Below, piece by piece: positions 55,285-64,000 of a DNA stretch of 64,000 bases (its first letter is position 1; every line of letters begins with the position of its first letter). Origin of the DNA: Yponomeuta sedellus (taxonomy: Eukaryota > Arthropoda > Insecta > Lepidoptera > Yponomeutidae); NCBI GenBank assembly GCA_934045075.1, contig OW203738.1:6956487-7020486 (forward strand). Direction: 5' to 3'. The notes under the pieces are model-generated. The model did no database searches, was not told the origin of the DNA, and saw only the letters and a program-made list of their open reading frames with translations. A program made the translations under genes and the position numbers.

Positions 55285-55425
55285 CGAATTCTGACCTTTT
55301 ATCGCCATAAAACACGTAACTAGTGCCATCGTAGTATCCAGGCTGGACGCCCCACTTATTGCTGTCTGTGACCAGTCTCATCCAGCCGCTGCCAACAATG
55401 TGCCTCTGATCGGATCCTACCATAT
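55285..55425 (-). mobile_element. Degenerate LINE reverse-transcriptase C-terminal fragment
   Basis: Minus strand: QRHIVGSGWMRLVTDSNKWG recalls the (I/V)-x-G-x-x-W-M-R-x-A-x-D-R-x-x-W end of RTE-like LINE proteins. The following residues depart from the family. A 30-bp segment just to the right (55439-55474) recurs inverted at 57894-57930. Confidence 0.45.
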
Positions 55426-56077
55426 ATTTTACAATCCGTGTTCTCCACTCGAGAACCTTTGTACCCGATTGGCTATCGGCTCCTCGTCAGCCCGCTGAGA
55501 CTTCAAACACACTAAGCTCATTGGCAATTTATTTATTTAATTTACAGACTACATGGTCCAGTGCTATGTTAGTAGCATAAATACAGAACTTAGCCTATGG
55601 TTAGTATTTAATATGTAACAGTGACTTGGGCCGGTATTACAGAAGCGTACTCAAGCGCCAATCTCTACTTAAGACTAGTTTTGAGTATGGATTTAATTTT
55701 AGACCGTTACTTGAGTCGAGATTCATCAAGCGCGACTCAACTGAGTAATAGCTAATTCGAGAACGATACTTGGGTAGCAATCTCTACTTAAGTAAAGATC
55801 AAATCTGTATTTACTCAAGTGTGGTCGGAACCACGCTTGAGAGTCGATCGGCCAGTTATAATAATTGTCAATTTGGAATGTTTATTGCAAAATTCATATA
55901 TTCGAAAACCTTGATTACAATGACGAAATAGTTAATGATAGCAGCAGCCCCTTTGGCATTTAAGGGACGCTGAAGACCCCTACTGCATGGATTCTAATAA
56001 TTGTTTATGTGCAAAAACAATTACATTAATATTGGGGTGGTTTCATTGAATAAATTTCACGCAACACAATCACTTCG

Positions 56078-56325
56078 CGAGCGCTTCCGTGCTTCGCAAG
56101 GTACGTTAAGCCGTTGGTGCCGGCTGTCATATAATAGCAGTCGTTAAACCATGTCAAAGGCCTTATGGGCGGCTTGATAACTTCTGACTGTAAGACCCGC
56201 TACTGTCTTACAATCCTCCACCAACCCGGACTTGGCCCCCGAGGTAGAGTATGGCTTAACCTCTTGCGATGCAGGAAGAGACCCGTGCCCCAGCAGTGGG
56301 GACATACAAGGGTTGATAACGAACA
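56078..56325 (+). mobile_element. 5S-rRNA-headed SINE, head truncated, nested
   Basis: GAGCGCTTCCGTGCTTCGCA, GCCGTTGGTGCCGGCTGTCA, CCAACCCGGACTTGGCCCCC, CAGCAGTGGGGACATACAAG. It begins after the 5S-like part and is nested in the PIF-like element. Confidence 0.76.
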
Positions 56326-56329
56326 CAAT

Positions 56330-56520
56330 CACTTCTCCTGGTCCCAAACTAGGATATCCTGTACTTTGATAACCAGGCAAGAACGTCACAAACATGAAAG
56401 TACACCGAGACTGTGGTCACTTGTACAAATATATAGCCCCACAGTGAGAATCGAACTCACAAGCTCGGTCTTGGTAACCAAGTGCCTTAGCGGCTAGGCC
56501 AACAAGACAGTCACAAAGAG
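56330..56520 (-). mobile_element. tRNA-headed SINE with a SINE-C-like tail and a different head
   Basis: Minus strand: TGTTGGCCTAGCCGCTAAGG (A box), TTGGTTACCAAGACCGAGCT, GTGAGTTCGATTCTCACTGT (B box), then a body with TTCATGTTTGTGACGTTCTT and GATATCCTAGTTTGGGACCA. The body corresponds to SINE C, while the tRNA head is unrelated. The left end touches the 5S-headed SINE. Confidence 0.65.
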
Positions 56521-56629
56521 GAATAAATAAAATAATCAGTAAAACAATCTCAGCTTTTTTATTGCAATTTGTAACATAATTGACACATATTCTATAAATC
56601 CGCTGTGTTGAAGTTGTCTTTTTATCTTC

Positions 56630-57135
56630 CTCGAGGAGGATCCTCTCCACTGTGGTGAAGTTGAAGTTTTGTGTTCAACGAGCAGGTTCCTCTCCACTGC
56701 GATGAGGTTGAAGTTTTATGCTTACCGAGCAGGTTCCTCTCCACTGCGGTGAAGTTGAAGTTTTATGTTCAACGAGCAGGTTCCTCTTCCCTGCAGTGAA
56801 GTTGAAGTTTTATGTTCAACGAGCAGGTTCCTCTTCACTGCAGTGAAGTTGAAGTTTTATGTTCAATGAGCAGGTTCCTCTCTACTGCAACGAAGTTGAA
56901 GTTTTATGTTCAACAAGCAGGTTCCTCTCCGCTGCGGTGAAGTTGAAGTTTTATGTCCAACGAGCAGGTTCCTCTGCACTGCGGTGAAGTTGAAGTTTTA
57001 TGTTCCATGAGCAGGTCCCTCTCCACCGCGATGAAGTTGAGTTTTTGTCTTCTGCGAGGAGGACCCTCTCCACTGCAGTGAAGTTGACTTTTTATGTTCC
57101 ACAAGGAGGATTCTTTCCACTATGGTGAAGTTCCT
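56630..57135 (-). repeat. 47-bp minisatellite, about 10-11 copies
   Basis: The unit GTGAAGTTGAAGTTTTATGT..cgagcaggttcctctccactgcg repeats every 47 bp (for example 56749 and 56796), with a variant ending at the right (gaggaggaccctctcc). Open frames across it arise from the repeat and are not taken as protein. Confidence 0.9.
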
Positions 57136-57709
57136 TGTTCTCATTTTTTCACATCCCGTTTCAAAACAGCGATTAATGTTCAAATTAAACCACACCGACT
57201 ATGTACAGATATTAGTAATTTAGTAAACATAAATAAATAGACGTCAAGAGAATTATTTTATCGACATTTGTTACGTTCCGTTCTGTACTCAAAGCCAATA
57301 AATAAACAAGAAGCGTGAACGTTTTGCTTCCTTTAAATATACGGTTCATTACAAACTAACTAAATAAAGAAACTTTGAACATTTTATTTACGAATACATA
57401 AACATTATTTTAGTTTCCTCTGTATATTTGACATAATTTACTAAGTTTCATCGTCACGTTTTTGTAACATGCGTAAAACGGAATTAAAATCTACGCTTGT
57501 ATTTTTCTTGTCATAGAAAACAAACTTTGATCATAGACAATCTGATTGCAGTTCTGAATCTCTACTTAAGCAGTGATTGGCTGATCTCTACTCAAGAACT
57601 GTTTGAAAATAAAGGGAGTGCTTGAGCATCGATTCAGTGCTCAAGTAATGATTGGGCGATCTGAGATCAATCTGTGCTTGAGCATCGTTCTGTAATACCG
57701 GCCTTGGTG

Positions 57710-58395
57710 CGTTTAATTGAAATCCAAATCAGCGGATTATCTACCCGCGATGCAATCGCGTTCAGATTGCTATTGCCGCTCCCGCTCATTCTGCTTAGTA
57801 ATGATGCTGACTTTTTTCGTAATGCTAAGCAAATACCGCTACCAAGTTTATAGAGGCAGTGGTCTGGGGACATTTGCCGAAGGACGCACAGTCAATCGGG
57901 TACAAAGGTTCTCGACCGGAGAACACACATTAGCTTTCAGCTTTGCAGTCATATACAGCTCTAAATAATAAAGCTTTTAATGTACTATGTAGTGCAAAAT
58001 GGCGGACCTATATTGTAGTTTTATAGCTCAACAATTACAATAACATTAAACACGTACCTGCCAAGTCCTACAATATAAAAATTACTGTCACTACACCCTA
58101 CTTAATGCTTAGTAAGGACTGAACATTCCTAATACTGCATGAATTCCACAACTAGCTTAAATCAGCGACAGTTGGTTTTTGGGGTACCTAGTAGTTTATT
58201 TAGGGTACAAGGCTAGTTCTTCTTCTTACATTGGAGACACAACAAGGGTTGGGAACTACTCCTTTTAAAGATATGCCTTTTTAGATTGGGCTCAAGTCTT
58301 CCATAAATTCAAACCATTTTTTTTATTTACTATGTAGAGAAGAATTAGTCAAAATTCTTTAGAGAGTCACACTTATTCATAGATATTACAATACT
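57710..58395. other. Intergenic DNA, no gene recognised
   Basis: 57894-57930 (TCAATCGGGTACAAAGGTTC...) is an inverted copy of 55439-55474, so the PIF-like element sits between inverted fragments of the same older repeat. The remainder is AT-rich without features. Confidence 0.4.
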
Positions 58396-58397
58396 GC

Positions 58398-58750
58398 GAA
58401 GCGCCCGTGGCCTAGTTGGACCGGGTGACCGGAATCAATCTCTTCAGTTAAACAACAATAGGCGCGGTCAGGCGCAGGATGGCTGACCATCCCGTGAATA
58501 CCGCTAGTGGTATTTCTTACGAGTACTTCCGTGCTCGCAAGGCACGTTAAGTCGTTGGTGCCGGTTGTCCTGTAATGGCAGTCGTTAATCATTGTCGGAG
58601 GCCTTATGAGCGGCTTGATAACTTCTGACAGTAAGGCCCGCCACTGTCTTACAATCCTCCCGTCCGGGACTTGGCCCCCGTATTGGAGCACGGCCCATAT
58701 CGCAGGAAGAGACCCGTGCCCCAGCAGTATATACAAAGGGTTGATATCGA
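58398..58750 (+). mobile_element. 5S-rRNA-headed SINE, complete (subfamily I)
   Basis: Head: CGTGGCCTAGTTGGACCGGG, AGTTAAACAACAATAGGCGC, GGATGGCTGACCATC. Body: GTCGTTGGTGCCGGTTGTCC, GGCAGTCGTTAATCATTGTC. The end is GCCCCAGCAGTATATACAAA. Both internal promoter blocks carry substitutions, so the copy is probably old. Confidence 0.78.
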
Positions 58751-58754
58751 CAAT

Positions 58755-59735
58755 ACTGCAGGAATGTTACAATAGACTTTTAAGTGTTGGTTTTAGGAGA
58801 CTTGCTCTGCGATTGTTACGAGACTGGGACGATGCATGACATAGGGAAGAACTAAAGACATTGGGTATTCGATGCGTCTGTATTAATTCGAGCTATCGGA
58901 TCTTTTATCTTACTGTGCTGTTGATTTTTTAATTTGTCTTCTGCTTCCTGACTGGCATAATTAACAACGGATGGCCAAAAGGTTTGATGAATAAAATAAG
59001 GTTTAATTTTAAATTAACGTGCTGTTGTAATGCAAACTAGTCCACCTCCATTTCTGTTGGCTTTCAGACTAGTATGTGTTCTAATAAATAATAATCAATC
59101 CGACTAAAAGCATATTATAAGGTAGTAAGTATTTTCAGGGTGTCTTAGGATCTCCGTGCCATATACATTCTAGATAGCGTGAAGTCTTTGTTGGCTCTGC
59201 AACGTTTATTTAATTAATTAAGAGCACCGTCGTAATAACATTAGCGGCATCACGGACAGACAAAGGATTATTTAGCCAGTTGTCAGTTCTCGCATTAATT
59301 ATTCCATTTTCACTTTAATCTCTTTATCCTGCGCTGACCTTTCGTTTCAAGTGGATTTAATCCGACTGCTTACATCTCTTTTACTCTATTTTCATCTTTA
59401 TCCACTAGCCAGTAGGGACTATTGCAAAACAGATTAGGTACCCGGCTTGAATTTGCTCTAACCTTTCTCTGCAAGAGCATTATGTAACTCAATTTTTAGG
59501 GGTCTGTTGTTTTTTCGGAGGGAGATTGTGACTACGCAAGCATTCGCGGTGTACCACTGCGTGGGGTGATTACGGAAAATCGCTGCCAAAGCTTAATGAC
59601 CAACGTATAAGGCCCAACGCAATTTCACTGGCAATTTCGCTGCTCCCTTCTGTCACGCGAACACGGTAATTTGCCACATGCACTATACACGCGGCGACCA
59701 CCAGCCAGCCTTCAACCTTAAACTGCAGCCCGCAC
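58755..59735 (-). other. Presumed intron 1 of an unidentified minus-strand gene
   Basis: It follows the donor at 59739 on the minus strand. No coding exon was recognised and the sequence is mostly AT-rich. The open frame at 59570-59752 runs through the donor and has no ATG at the expected start, so it is not called. Confidence 0.35.
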
Positions 59736-59739
59736 TCAC

Positions 59740-60430
59740 CTGATCCGATCAAAACAACTTTTCAACACACACGAGATTAATCCACTACGAGGGAAGACTA
59801 TACGGCAGGCAAATCTCGCGTGCTCCAGTGCTCGCAATCAATCGCAAGTCCATTAAAGTGACACCGAACTGTTCGCGTGCAAACGCAGACAACTTTGGGG
59901 TCTATTTTATTTCATAGATTGCGTGGTTTATGTGTAGAACCGGGGGTAGCGGGCGTCGGCTGGCGAGCGCGCGACCCGCCGCGCCGCCTTTCTCTGACTG
60001 GAGGACGCGCTCCGAAGCCCGCCAGTGCGCATGCGCGGAGCTCACAGGATCGGCCGAAATTCACCCTCATACCACTCCGCCGAGAACCGCCACAACCCCC
60101 CTCATGTGAACTGAGGAGTTTGGACTTAATTTTCAAGCTCCAACGGACTAGTTTTAAAAAACGTTGTGGAGTCAATAGAGGCTTTGTCGCGTGGTATAGT
60201 CAGCGCCGCACTGCACACGGCGGTAATTAAATACCTATGTGTATGACAACAGTGTAGCCGGAGCCGGCGGCGGCTGTATCTCCGAAAACGATGACGTCAG
60301 CGGGCCGAAGACTTGCAGATGAGCAATCTCGCGCTCACGCGGAAAATGGAACTGTTGGGAGTTAATCGCGCTGCCGAGGATCAATAGCGGGCTCATTTGC
60401 ATTCATAAGTTCCGTAGAACGCAGGTGAAG
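59740..60430 (-). promoter_or_regulatory. GC-rich promoter and non-coding first exon, minus strand
   Basis: A consensus donor CAG|GTGAGTGCG has its exon side ending at 59740. Upstream on the minus strand, 59930-60110 is the most CpG-rich single-copy-looking part of the window. It contains a perfect NRF1-type palindrome GCGCATGCGC (60027-60036). Further upstream are a CRE palindrome TGACGTCA (60292-60299) and a POU octamer ATTTGCAT (60395-60402). Between the GC-rich part and the donor, GAACAGTTCGGTGTCA could hold an initiator. No in-frame ATG continues into the donor convincingly, so I take the exon as 5' UTR. The gene itself lies to the left and was not identified. Confidence 0.5.
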
Positions 60431-60852
60431 CGAGTTTTGAGCCTGTAGCGCCTTCAAGACAGCAGGCATCAAGTTTGCCTGGCTAGCTAGAAGCCAAAAT
60501 AGTTTTACGACTTTTTATTCAAGTTTCAGTTATACCTGAGATTTCCGAATTTAGCTTTCAAATTTTAGGAAATTAATTTTCAAAGTCGTGGACGGTGGTG
60601 GCAAATGACAATCTCTAAGCGACTTGTTTGGTATTCACCATTCTAGAAATACGAGTAGCATTGTAGTACAAATATTCCAAATTCCATTTCCTTCGCATTA
60701 CAAAACTTCAAGTAAAACCCAAAATTTTTTAACTAAAACTTTCGTAAGAACAACACATTGTAGACCTGGTCGGACTTTCCCGATATAACAACACCCGTAA
60801 TTAAATCCGGACTAAAAGTCTACAAAACCCAAAATATATTTACTGTTTAATT

Positions 60853-60965
60853 GCCACCAACCCGGACTTGCCCCCTGTGGTGGAGTATGGCCAACGTTTC
60901 TTGTGATGCAGGAAGATACCCGTGCCCCAGCAGTGGGGACATACAAGGGATGATAACGAACGATA
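60853..60965 (+). mobile_element. 5S-rRNA-headed SINE, 3' fragment
   Basis: GCCACCAACCCGGACTTGCC, GTGGTGGAGTATGGCC, GTGATGCAGGAAGATACCCG and CAGCAGTGGGGACATACAAG, with a gataacgaacgataacgaa tail repeat. Just to the left, 60728-60826 is the second copy of the 43435-43580 repeat. Confidence 0.74.
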
Positions 60966-61169
60966 ACGAATTGCTACATTAATTGTAAATATGGAACAAT
61001 AATATCTACATTCAACATTAAATAAACCTATGTTTTCTTAGATACGTAATAAAGTTAAAGAAAATAACTATATGTTATTTAAACATAACTGGTATTGATA
61101 CCAGACATTGGTGATGGCGCTGAGTCCACGATTATCATTTCGGAGTATATTAACAATTTCTATAAATTA

Positions 61170-61370
61170 TATTCTTTTTTTTTAATGCACTAACCCGTGC
61201 TAAGGACAATTTACAGAGAATATTGTAAAGAGGTTCGAAATTTCACTGATGCCGGTGAATCACCCATTGGAAAGAGCGCTGGCACGGAAAGCCAGAGGTC
61301 GCGGGTTCGAATCCCGGCATGGGTGGAATTTTTAGCCTCTAAATAGGTTTTTAAAATTTCCATAAAACTA
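61170..61370 (+). mobile_element. tRNA-headed SINE B with an inverted tail at its 5' side
   Basis: The reverse-complement tail TTTAATGCACTAACCCGTGC and taaggacaattt (61179-61206) precedes ACAGAGAATATTGTAAAGAG, CACCCATTGGAAAGAGCGCT and GGTCGCGGGTTCGAATCCCG (B box). The A box TAGCTCAG is deleted. This is a third fold-back arrangement of SINE B. Confidence 0.7.
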
Positions 61371-61374
61371 AAAT

Positions 61375-61460
61375 ATAAGTGGTGGTAGCTGAGGTAGAAC
61401 GCCGGCTTCTCATTTGGGAGGTCGTGAGTTCGAGTTCTAGCATGTACCATGACTTTGTTT
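61375..61460 (+). mobile_element. tRNA-like sequence (another SINE head)
   Basis: GTGGTGGTAGCTGAGGTAGA (A-box side) and GTCGTGAGTTCGAGTTCTAG (B box) have tRNA spacing, but the arms do not pair well enough for a functional tRNA. A SINE head is more likely. Confidence 0.45.
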
Positions 61461-61479
61461 TTTAAGATACGTACATTTT

Positions 61480-61690
61480 AAAAAGCTATTTAGAGGCTAA
61501 AAATTCCACCCATATCGGGACCCGAACCCGCGACCTCTGGCTAACCGTGCCAGGCCAGCGGTCTCCCAACTGAGCTACTGGGTGACTTACCGTCATCAGT
61601 GAAATTTTGAACCTCTTTACAATACTCTCTGTATTACGTACAGGCAGCAAATTCTGGCTGAAGTAATTTGCTCATATAAAGTGCATTTAA
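61480..61690 (-). mobile_element. tRNA-headed SINE B, minus orientation
   Basis: The plus strand shows TATTTAGAGGCTAAAAATTC, GGGACCCGAACCCGCGACCT (complement of the B box), CTCCCAACTGAGCTACTGGG (complement of the A box) and the upstream part to ctggctgaagtaatttgctc. It lies head to head with the next copy. Confidence 0.75.
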
Positions 61691-61694
61691 AAGA

Positions 61695-61995
61695 ATATAA
61701 TCATTTGGGCACATTGATATCATTCCGATGTAAAACCTAACTGCAAAGTAAGGTAATCGGGGCTGCAAGTGATCAAATTACTTCAGCCAGATGTTGCTCC
61801 CTGTACGTAATACAGACAGTATTGTAAAGAGGTTCGAAATTTCACTGATGCCGGTAAGTCGCCCATTAGCACAGTTGGGAGAGCGCTGGCACGGTTAGCT
61901 AGAGGTCACGGTTTCGATTCCCGGCATGGGTGGAATTTTTAACCCCTAAATAGGTTTTTAAAATTGTCCTTAGAACGGGTTAGTGCATAAAAAAG
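61695..61995 (+). mobile_element. tRNA-headed SINE B
   Basis: GATATCATTCCGATGTAAAA, TACAGACAGTATTGTAAAGA, CCATTAGCACAGTTGGGAGA (A box), GAGGTCACGGTTTCGATTCC (B box), TTAACCCCTAAATAGG, then AACGGGTTAGTGCATAAAA. Confidence 0.75.
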
Positions 61996-61999
61996 TATT

Positions 62000-62650
62000 T
62001 ACTACGTACATTTGTGAAGTTAGTAGGGTATTGCTACTACTCGATAACAGTAAAACGTGAGTCTTTGAGGAGTTCACTCAGCGCTTGAAATTGAAAATCT
62101 GCGGTGCATACGCGTGGAGATTAATTCTCTCTGTGAGAGAAGGCTTGTGGAACGTATATAGGCTAATATTTATTATAAAACCGTGAAAATATATGTCTTC
62201 GGAGAATAACTTGAACAAATACTTATAGGCGCAGTCGGGATGAGTTGGCGATGGACCATATTTTATTATAAAATAAATGTATGGAGCATATAAAATAGAT
62301 GGAGCAAGTTTTTTTGTTCTTTCGACTATACTAATGAAATGGTTTTGAAAAGATCTAATAACTCTTAGATCTAGGTTCTGAGATGGGTATCGCAGAGGCA
62401 GTAATTTAGGTTATGATCTGGGTTATGTCCTGATTTACATTTGCTTTATTATAAAGCTTTAAAATAAGGGGCTTTATTCATTACTCAAGTTCAAAATACA
62501 GAAGTTTCTATATAAATAGGTACACAAGTACACTTAAAGAAAAAGTAATATCAGCGTCGAATTGATAATTCCTTCTTTTTTTAAGTCGGTTAAAAAAGGT
62601 ACTTGATGAAAAGGACAGAGGTTCAGAATAATGAATAAGAATAAAAGACT
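62000..62650. other. Intergenic DNA with a SINE E tail
   Basis: 62070-62165 has TTCACTCAGCGCTTGAAATT, TCTGCGGTGCATACGCGTGG and ctctctgtgagagaaggctt with ACGTATATAGG, the end of SINE E. The rest is AT-rich and unassigned. Confidence 0.45.
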
Positions 62651-62653
62651 CTG

Positions 62654-62688
62654 CAGACTACATAATGCTGAGTGCATTATGTAGTCTG
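62654..62688. repeat. Perfect 15-bp inverted repeat left of the GC-rich block
   Basis: CAGACTACATAATGC (62654-62668) is exactly complemented at 62674-62688, with a 5-nt loop (tgagt). Confidence 0.75.
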
Positions 62689-62699
62689 TTATCTTACTT

Positions 62700-63640
62700 T
62701 TTCAGCTCGGGGGAGCACAGTGTTTATGTCGCACTCCCCGCCCTGGAAAGGGCGGTATACCGACTAAAACTCCTGGGGTGTTCCTCCGCACCGCAAAGGA
62801 CGGGGCCACGGGGACGCTTACGCACACTTCCGCGACCCCGTCTGCGGGCGCCCTTTCGGGCACTCCTTCGGCGGCGTCCCTGCCCCGCCCGCAGTGACAG
62901 GGCGAGGGAGCGCCGCATCTCTTCGTTGGAGCGCATAGTGGCCAAGTGCAAAAGACCTTGGCCACCACACGCCCCAACGCACCGCCCCCTCCACCCCATC
63001 GCAACCCGGTCGATGGGATGAGGAGGGCGGCGCACCTCCTCGTTGAGGCGCATGGGGGCCAACGCATCCAGGCCCCCACACGCGCCCCACACGCGAGGCC
63101 CGTCGCGTCGCCCACCTGCGCCTCTCTGAAAGCAGAGAAGGCGGTGAGCGACCGCGCGGGCCCCCTCCGCGCCAGAAGGCACCCTCGGAACACGCAAGGG
63201 CGCCCTCCGGCCCGCCGTGATGGAGGCGGAGGGTCCCCCGACCCTCCGCGACCCGGCGTCCACTCTGGTCCGACTGGTACGAGCCGCGCGCGCTTTCGCG
63301 CAGCGGCGCCCCCCCAGTCGGTCCTTCATTCGGTTGGTCGCCTGGGTCCCGCTCCACAGAGTGAAACAAGGCCCACGCGACCCCTCCCGCCGTGATGGAG
63401 GCAGAGGGTCCCCCGACCCTCCGCCCACGGCCACTCTGGTCCGACTGGTACGAGGCGCGCGCGCTTTCGCGCAGCGGCGCCCCCCCCCAGTCGGTCCTTC
63501 AATCCGTTGGTCGCCTGGGTCCCGCTCCACAAAGTGAAACAGGGCCCACGCGACCCCTCCCGCCAGATTTTTCGCCGCTGGCCAGCAAGATCCCATAAAG
63601 AGAAGTTACTGACCAGCGCCCAGGGTGCACCGGCCCTTGT
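62700..63640. repeat. GC-rich block with internal direct repeats, probable LINE 5' UTR or satellite piece
   Basis: The block is far richer in GC than its flanks. A unit of about 180 bp occurs at 63215-63385 and 63390-63565, sharing GTGATGGAGGCGGAGGGTCC-type text, CTGGTCCGACTGGTACGA, GCGCGCGCTTTCGCGCAGCG and GGTCGCCTGGGTCCCGCTCC. A second pair (62910-62990 and 63030-63090) shares cgcat.gtggccaa text. Frames are open on both strands (the longest is 290 codons, minus, 63596-62724), but they overlap and their translation merely repeats the DNA repeat. GC-rich tandem 5' regions occur in some LINEs; that assignment is a guess. Confidence 0.55.
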
Positions 63641-63679
63641 CACTTAAACTTCCCACTGGTTCAAGATGAATCAGTGGTT

Positions 63680-63720
63680 AATCGCCATATTAACCAGTAT
63701 TACTGGTTAATATGGCGATT
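63680..63720. repeat. Perfect 20-bp inverted repeat, 1-nt loop, right of the GC-rich block
   Basis: AATCGCCATATTAACCAGTA (63680-63699) is exactly complemented at 63701-63720. It lies just outside the GC-rich block, as the 62654-62688 hairpin does on the other side. Confidence 0.82.
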
Positions 63721-63724
63721 CTGG

Positions 63725-64000
63725 TAAGTAATAATTTCCAGGTATTTTATGGAATCAGGCGTTACGTTGCGGAGATCCATAATAGCATTAAAAAGTGAAA
63801 ATTGCTTTGCTAAATTCCGCCAAAAATCCCACAAGCACCATGCGGTTAGTTAATGCACCGCCCTCCCTACCCGTTTTTCAAGCAGAAGCAAGACACGAAT
63901 CCACCACCACCCACAACAATACTTGTGTGAGAAAATACGCGACGCGTTTCGCCTCTAACACGAGGCATCCTCAGGCTCACAATTGCAATTCATAATTTCA
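63725..64000. other. Right edge, possible repeat end
   Basis: GCGACGCGTTTCGCCTCTAA followed by cacgaggcatcctcaggctc (about 63936-63978) resembles a recurrent motif of insect interspersed repeats, but I cannot name the family. No gene is seen. Confidence 0.3.

Larger units (their letters stand above)
55629..57703. mobile_element. 2.1-kb PIF/Harbinger-like non-autonomous element
   Basis: The 3-bp duplication TTG lies at 55626-55628 and 57704-57706. Both ends read inward GGCCGGTATTACAGAA and remain similar to CTCAAGC (28 bp). Subterminal regions are full of CTCAAG/CTTGAG and CTACTTAAG motifs (55640-55860 and 57555-57690). A 3-bp duplication with GGCC ends fits PIF/Harbinger (established trait), though TTG is not the usual TWA. 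The interior holds a 5S-headed SINE, a tRNA-headed SINE and a minisatellite and no transposase. Confidence 0.7.

Noticed and set aside
56445..56520. Stand-alone tRNA gene
   Set aside because: The sequence continues into a body shared with SINE C, so it is a SINE head.
56910..57195. Minus-strand frames with repeated HRSGE-type residues
   Set aside because: They are translations of the 47-bp minisatellite.
59570..59752. Coding exon reading through the donor at 59739
   Set aside because: The frame has no ATG start and continues into the presumed intron.
62724..63596. 290-codon open frame on the minus strand
   Set aside because: It lies in a GC-rich block with few stop codons, overlaps other long frames on both strands, and its translation just repeats the DNA's direct repeat. 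There are no domain-like features.

Overview
This is a stretch of eukaryotic nuclear DNA, most likely from a moth or butterfly (inference). The clues are GT-AG introns, several insect-type tRNA-headed SINEs, LINE 3' ends finishing in (GAT)n or similar, Helitron-like and PIF-like elements, and TTAGG motifs. I cannot name the species. Coding sequence is about 2% of the window; most of the rest is transposable elements, often nested.

Genes. (1) 1971-6704, minus strand: three spliced exons of a malate-dehydrogenase-like protein with a mitochondrial-type N-terminus. All intron phases agree. The catalytic C-terminal exons lie beyond the left edge. A decayed tandem copy of exon 2 sits in intron 2. 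(2) 15566-19233, minus strand: a six-exon gene whose start encodes a SAM-like domain. All splice sites and phases are readable, but exon 3 carries two adjacent stop codons and the last exon has a one-base frameshift, so I call it an unprocessed pseudogene. (3) 31437-31604, minus strand: first coding exon of a small single-pass membrane protein. (4) 59740 to about 60430, minus strand: a GC-rich promoter and an apparently non-coding first exon with a strong splice donor. The rest of that gene was not found.

Mobile DNA. The most interesting structure is 13995-26683. Matching inverted termini (CACTGAAAAAAATA) point inward. Each is followed by a 1.3-1.9 kb tandem array rich in TACTGT/ACAGTA motifs, and the SAM-like pseudogene lies between them. 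This may be one 12.7-kb DNA transposon with long subterminal arrays. Sixteen copies of a SINE whose head resembles the 5S rRNA internal promoter are scattered through the window; one has an 11-bp target-site duplication. At least four tRNA-headed SINE types, a PIF/Harbinger-like element holding a 47-bp minisatellite, a small PIF-like element filled with palindromic 42-bp repeats, other MITEs, Helitron-like elements and LINE fragments make up most of the remainder.

Other structure. Several perfect, short-loop inverted repeats look like template-switch products. A GC-rich repetitive block (62700-63640) is open in several frames but does not look like a gene. A 131-bp tandem repeat (39885-40317) carries TTAGG runs. 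No CRISPR array, rRNA gene, operon or bacterial feature is present.
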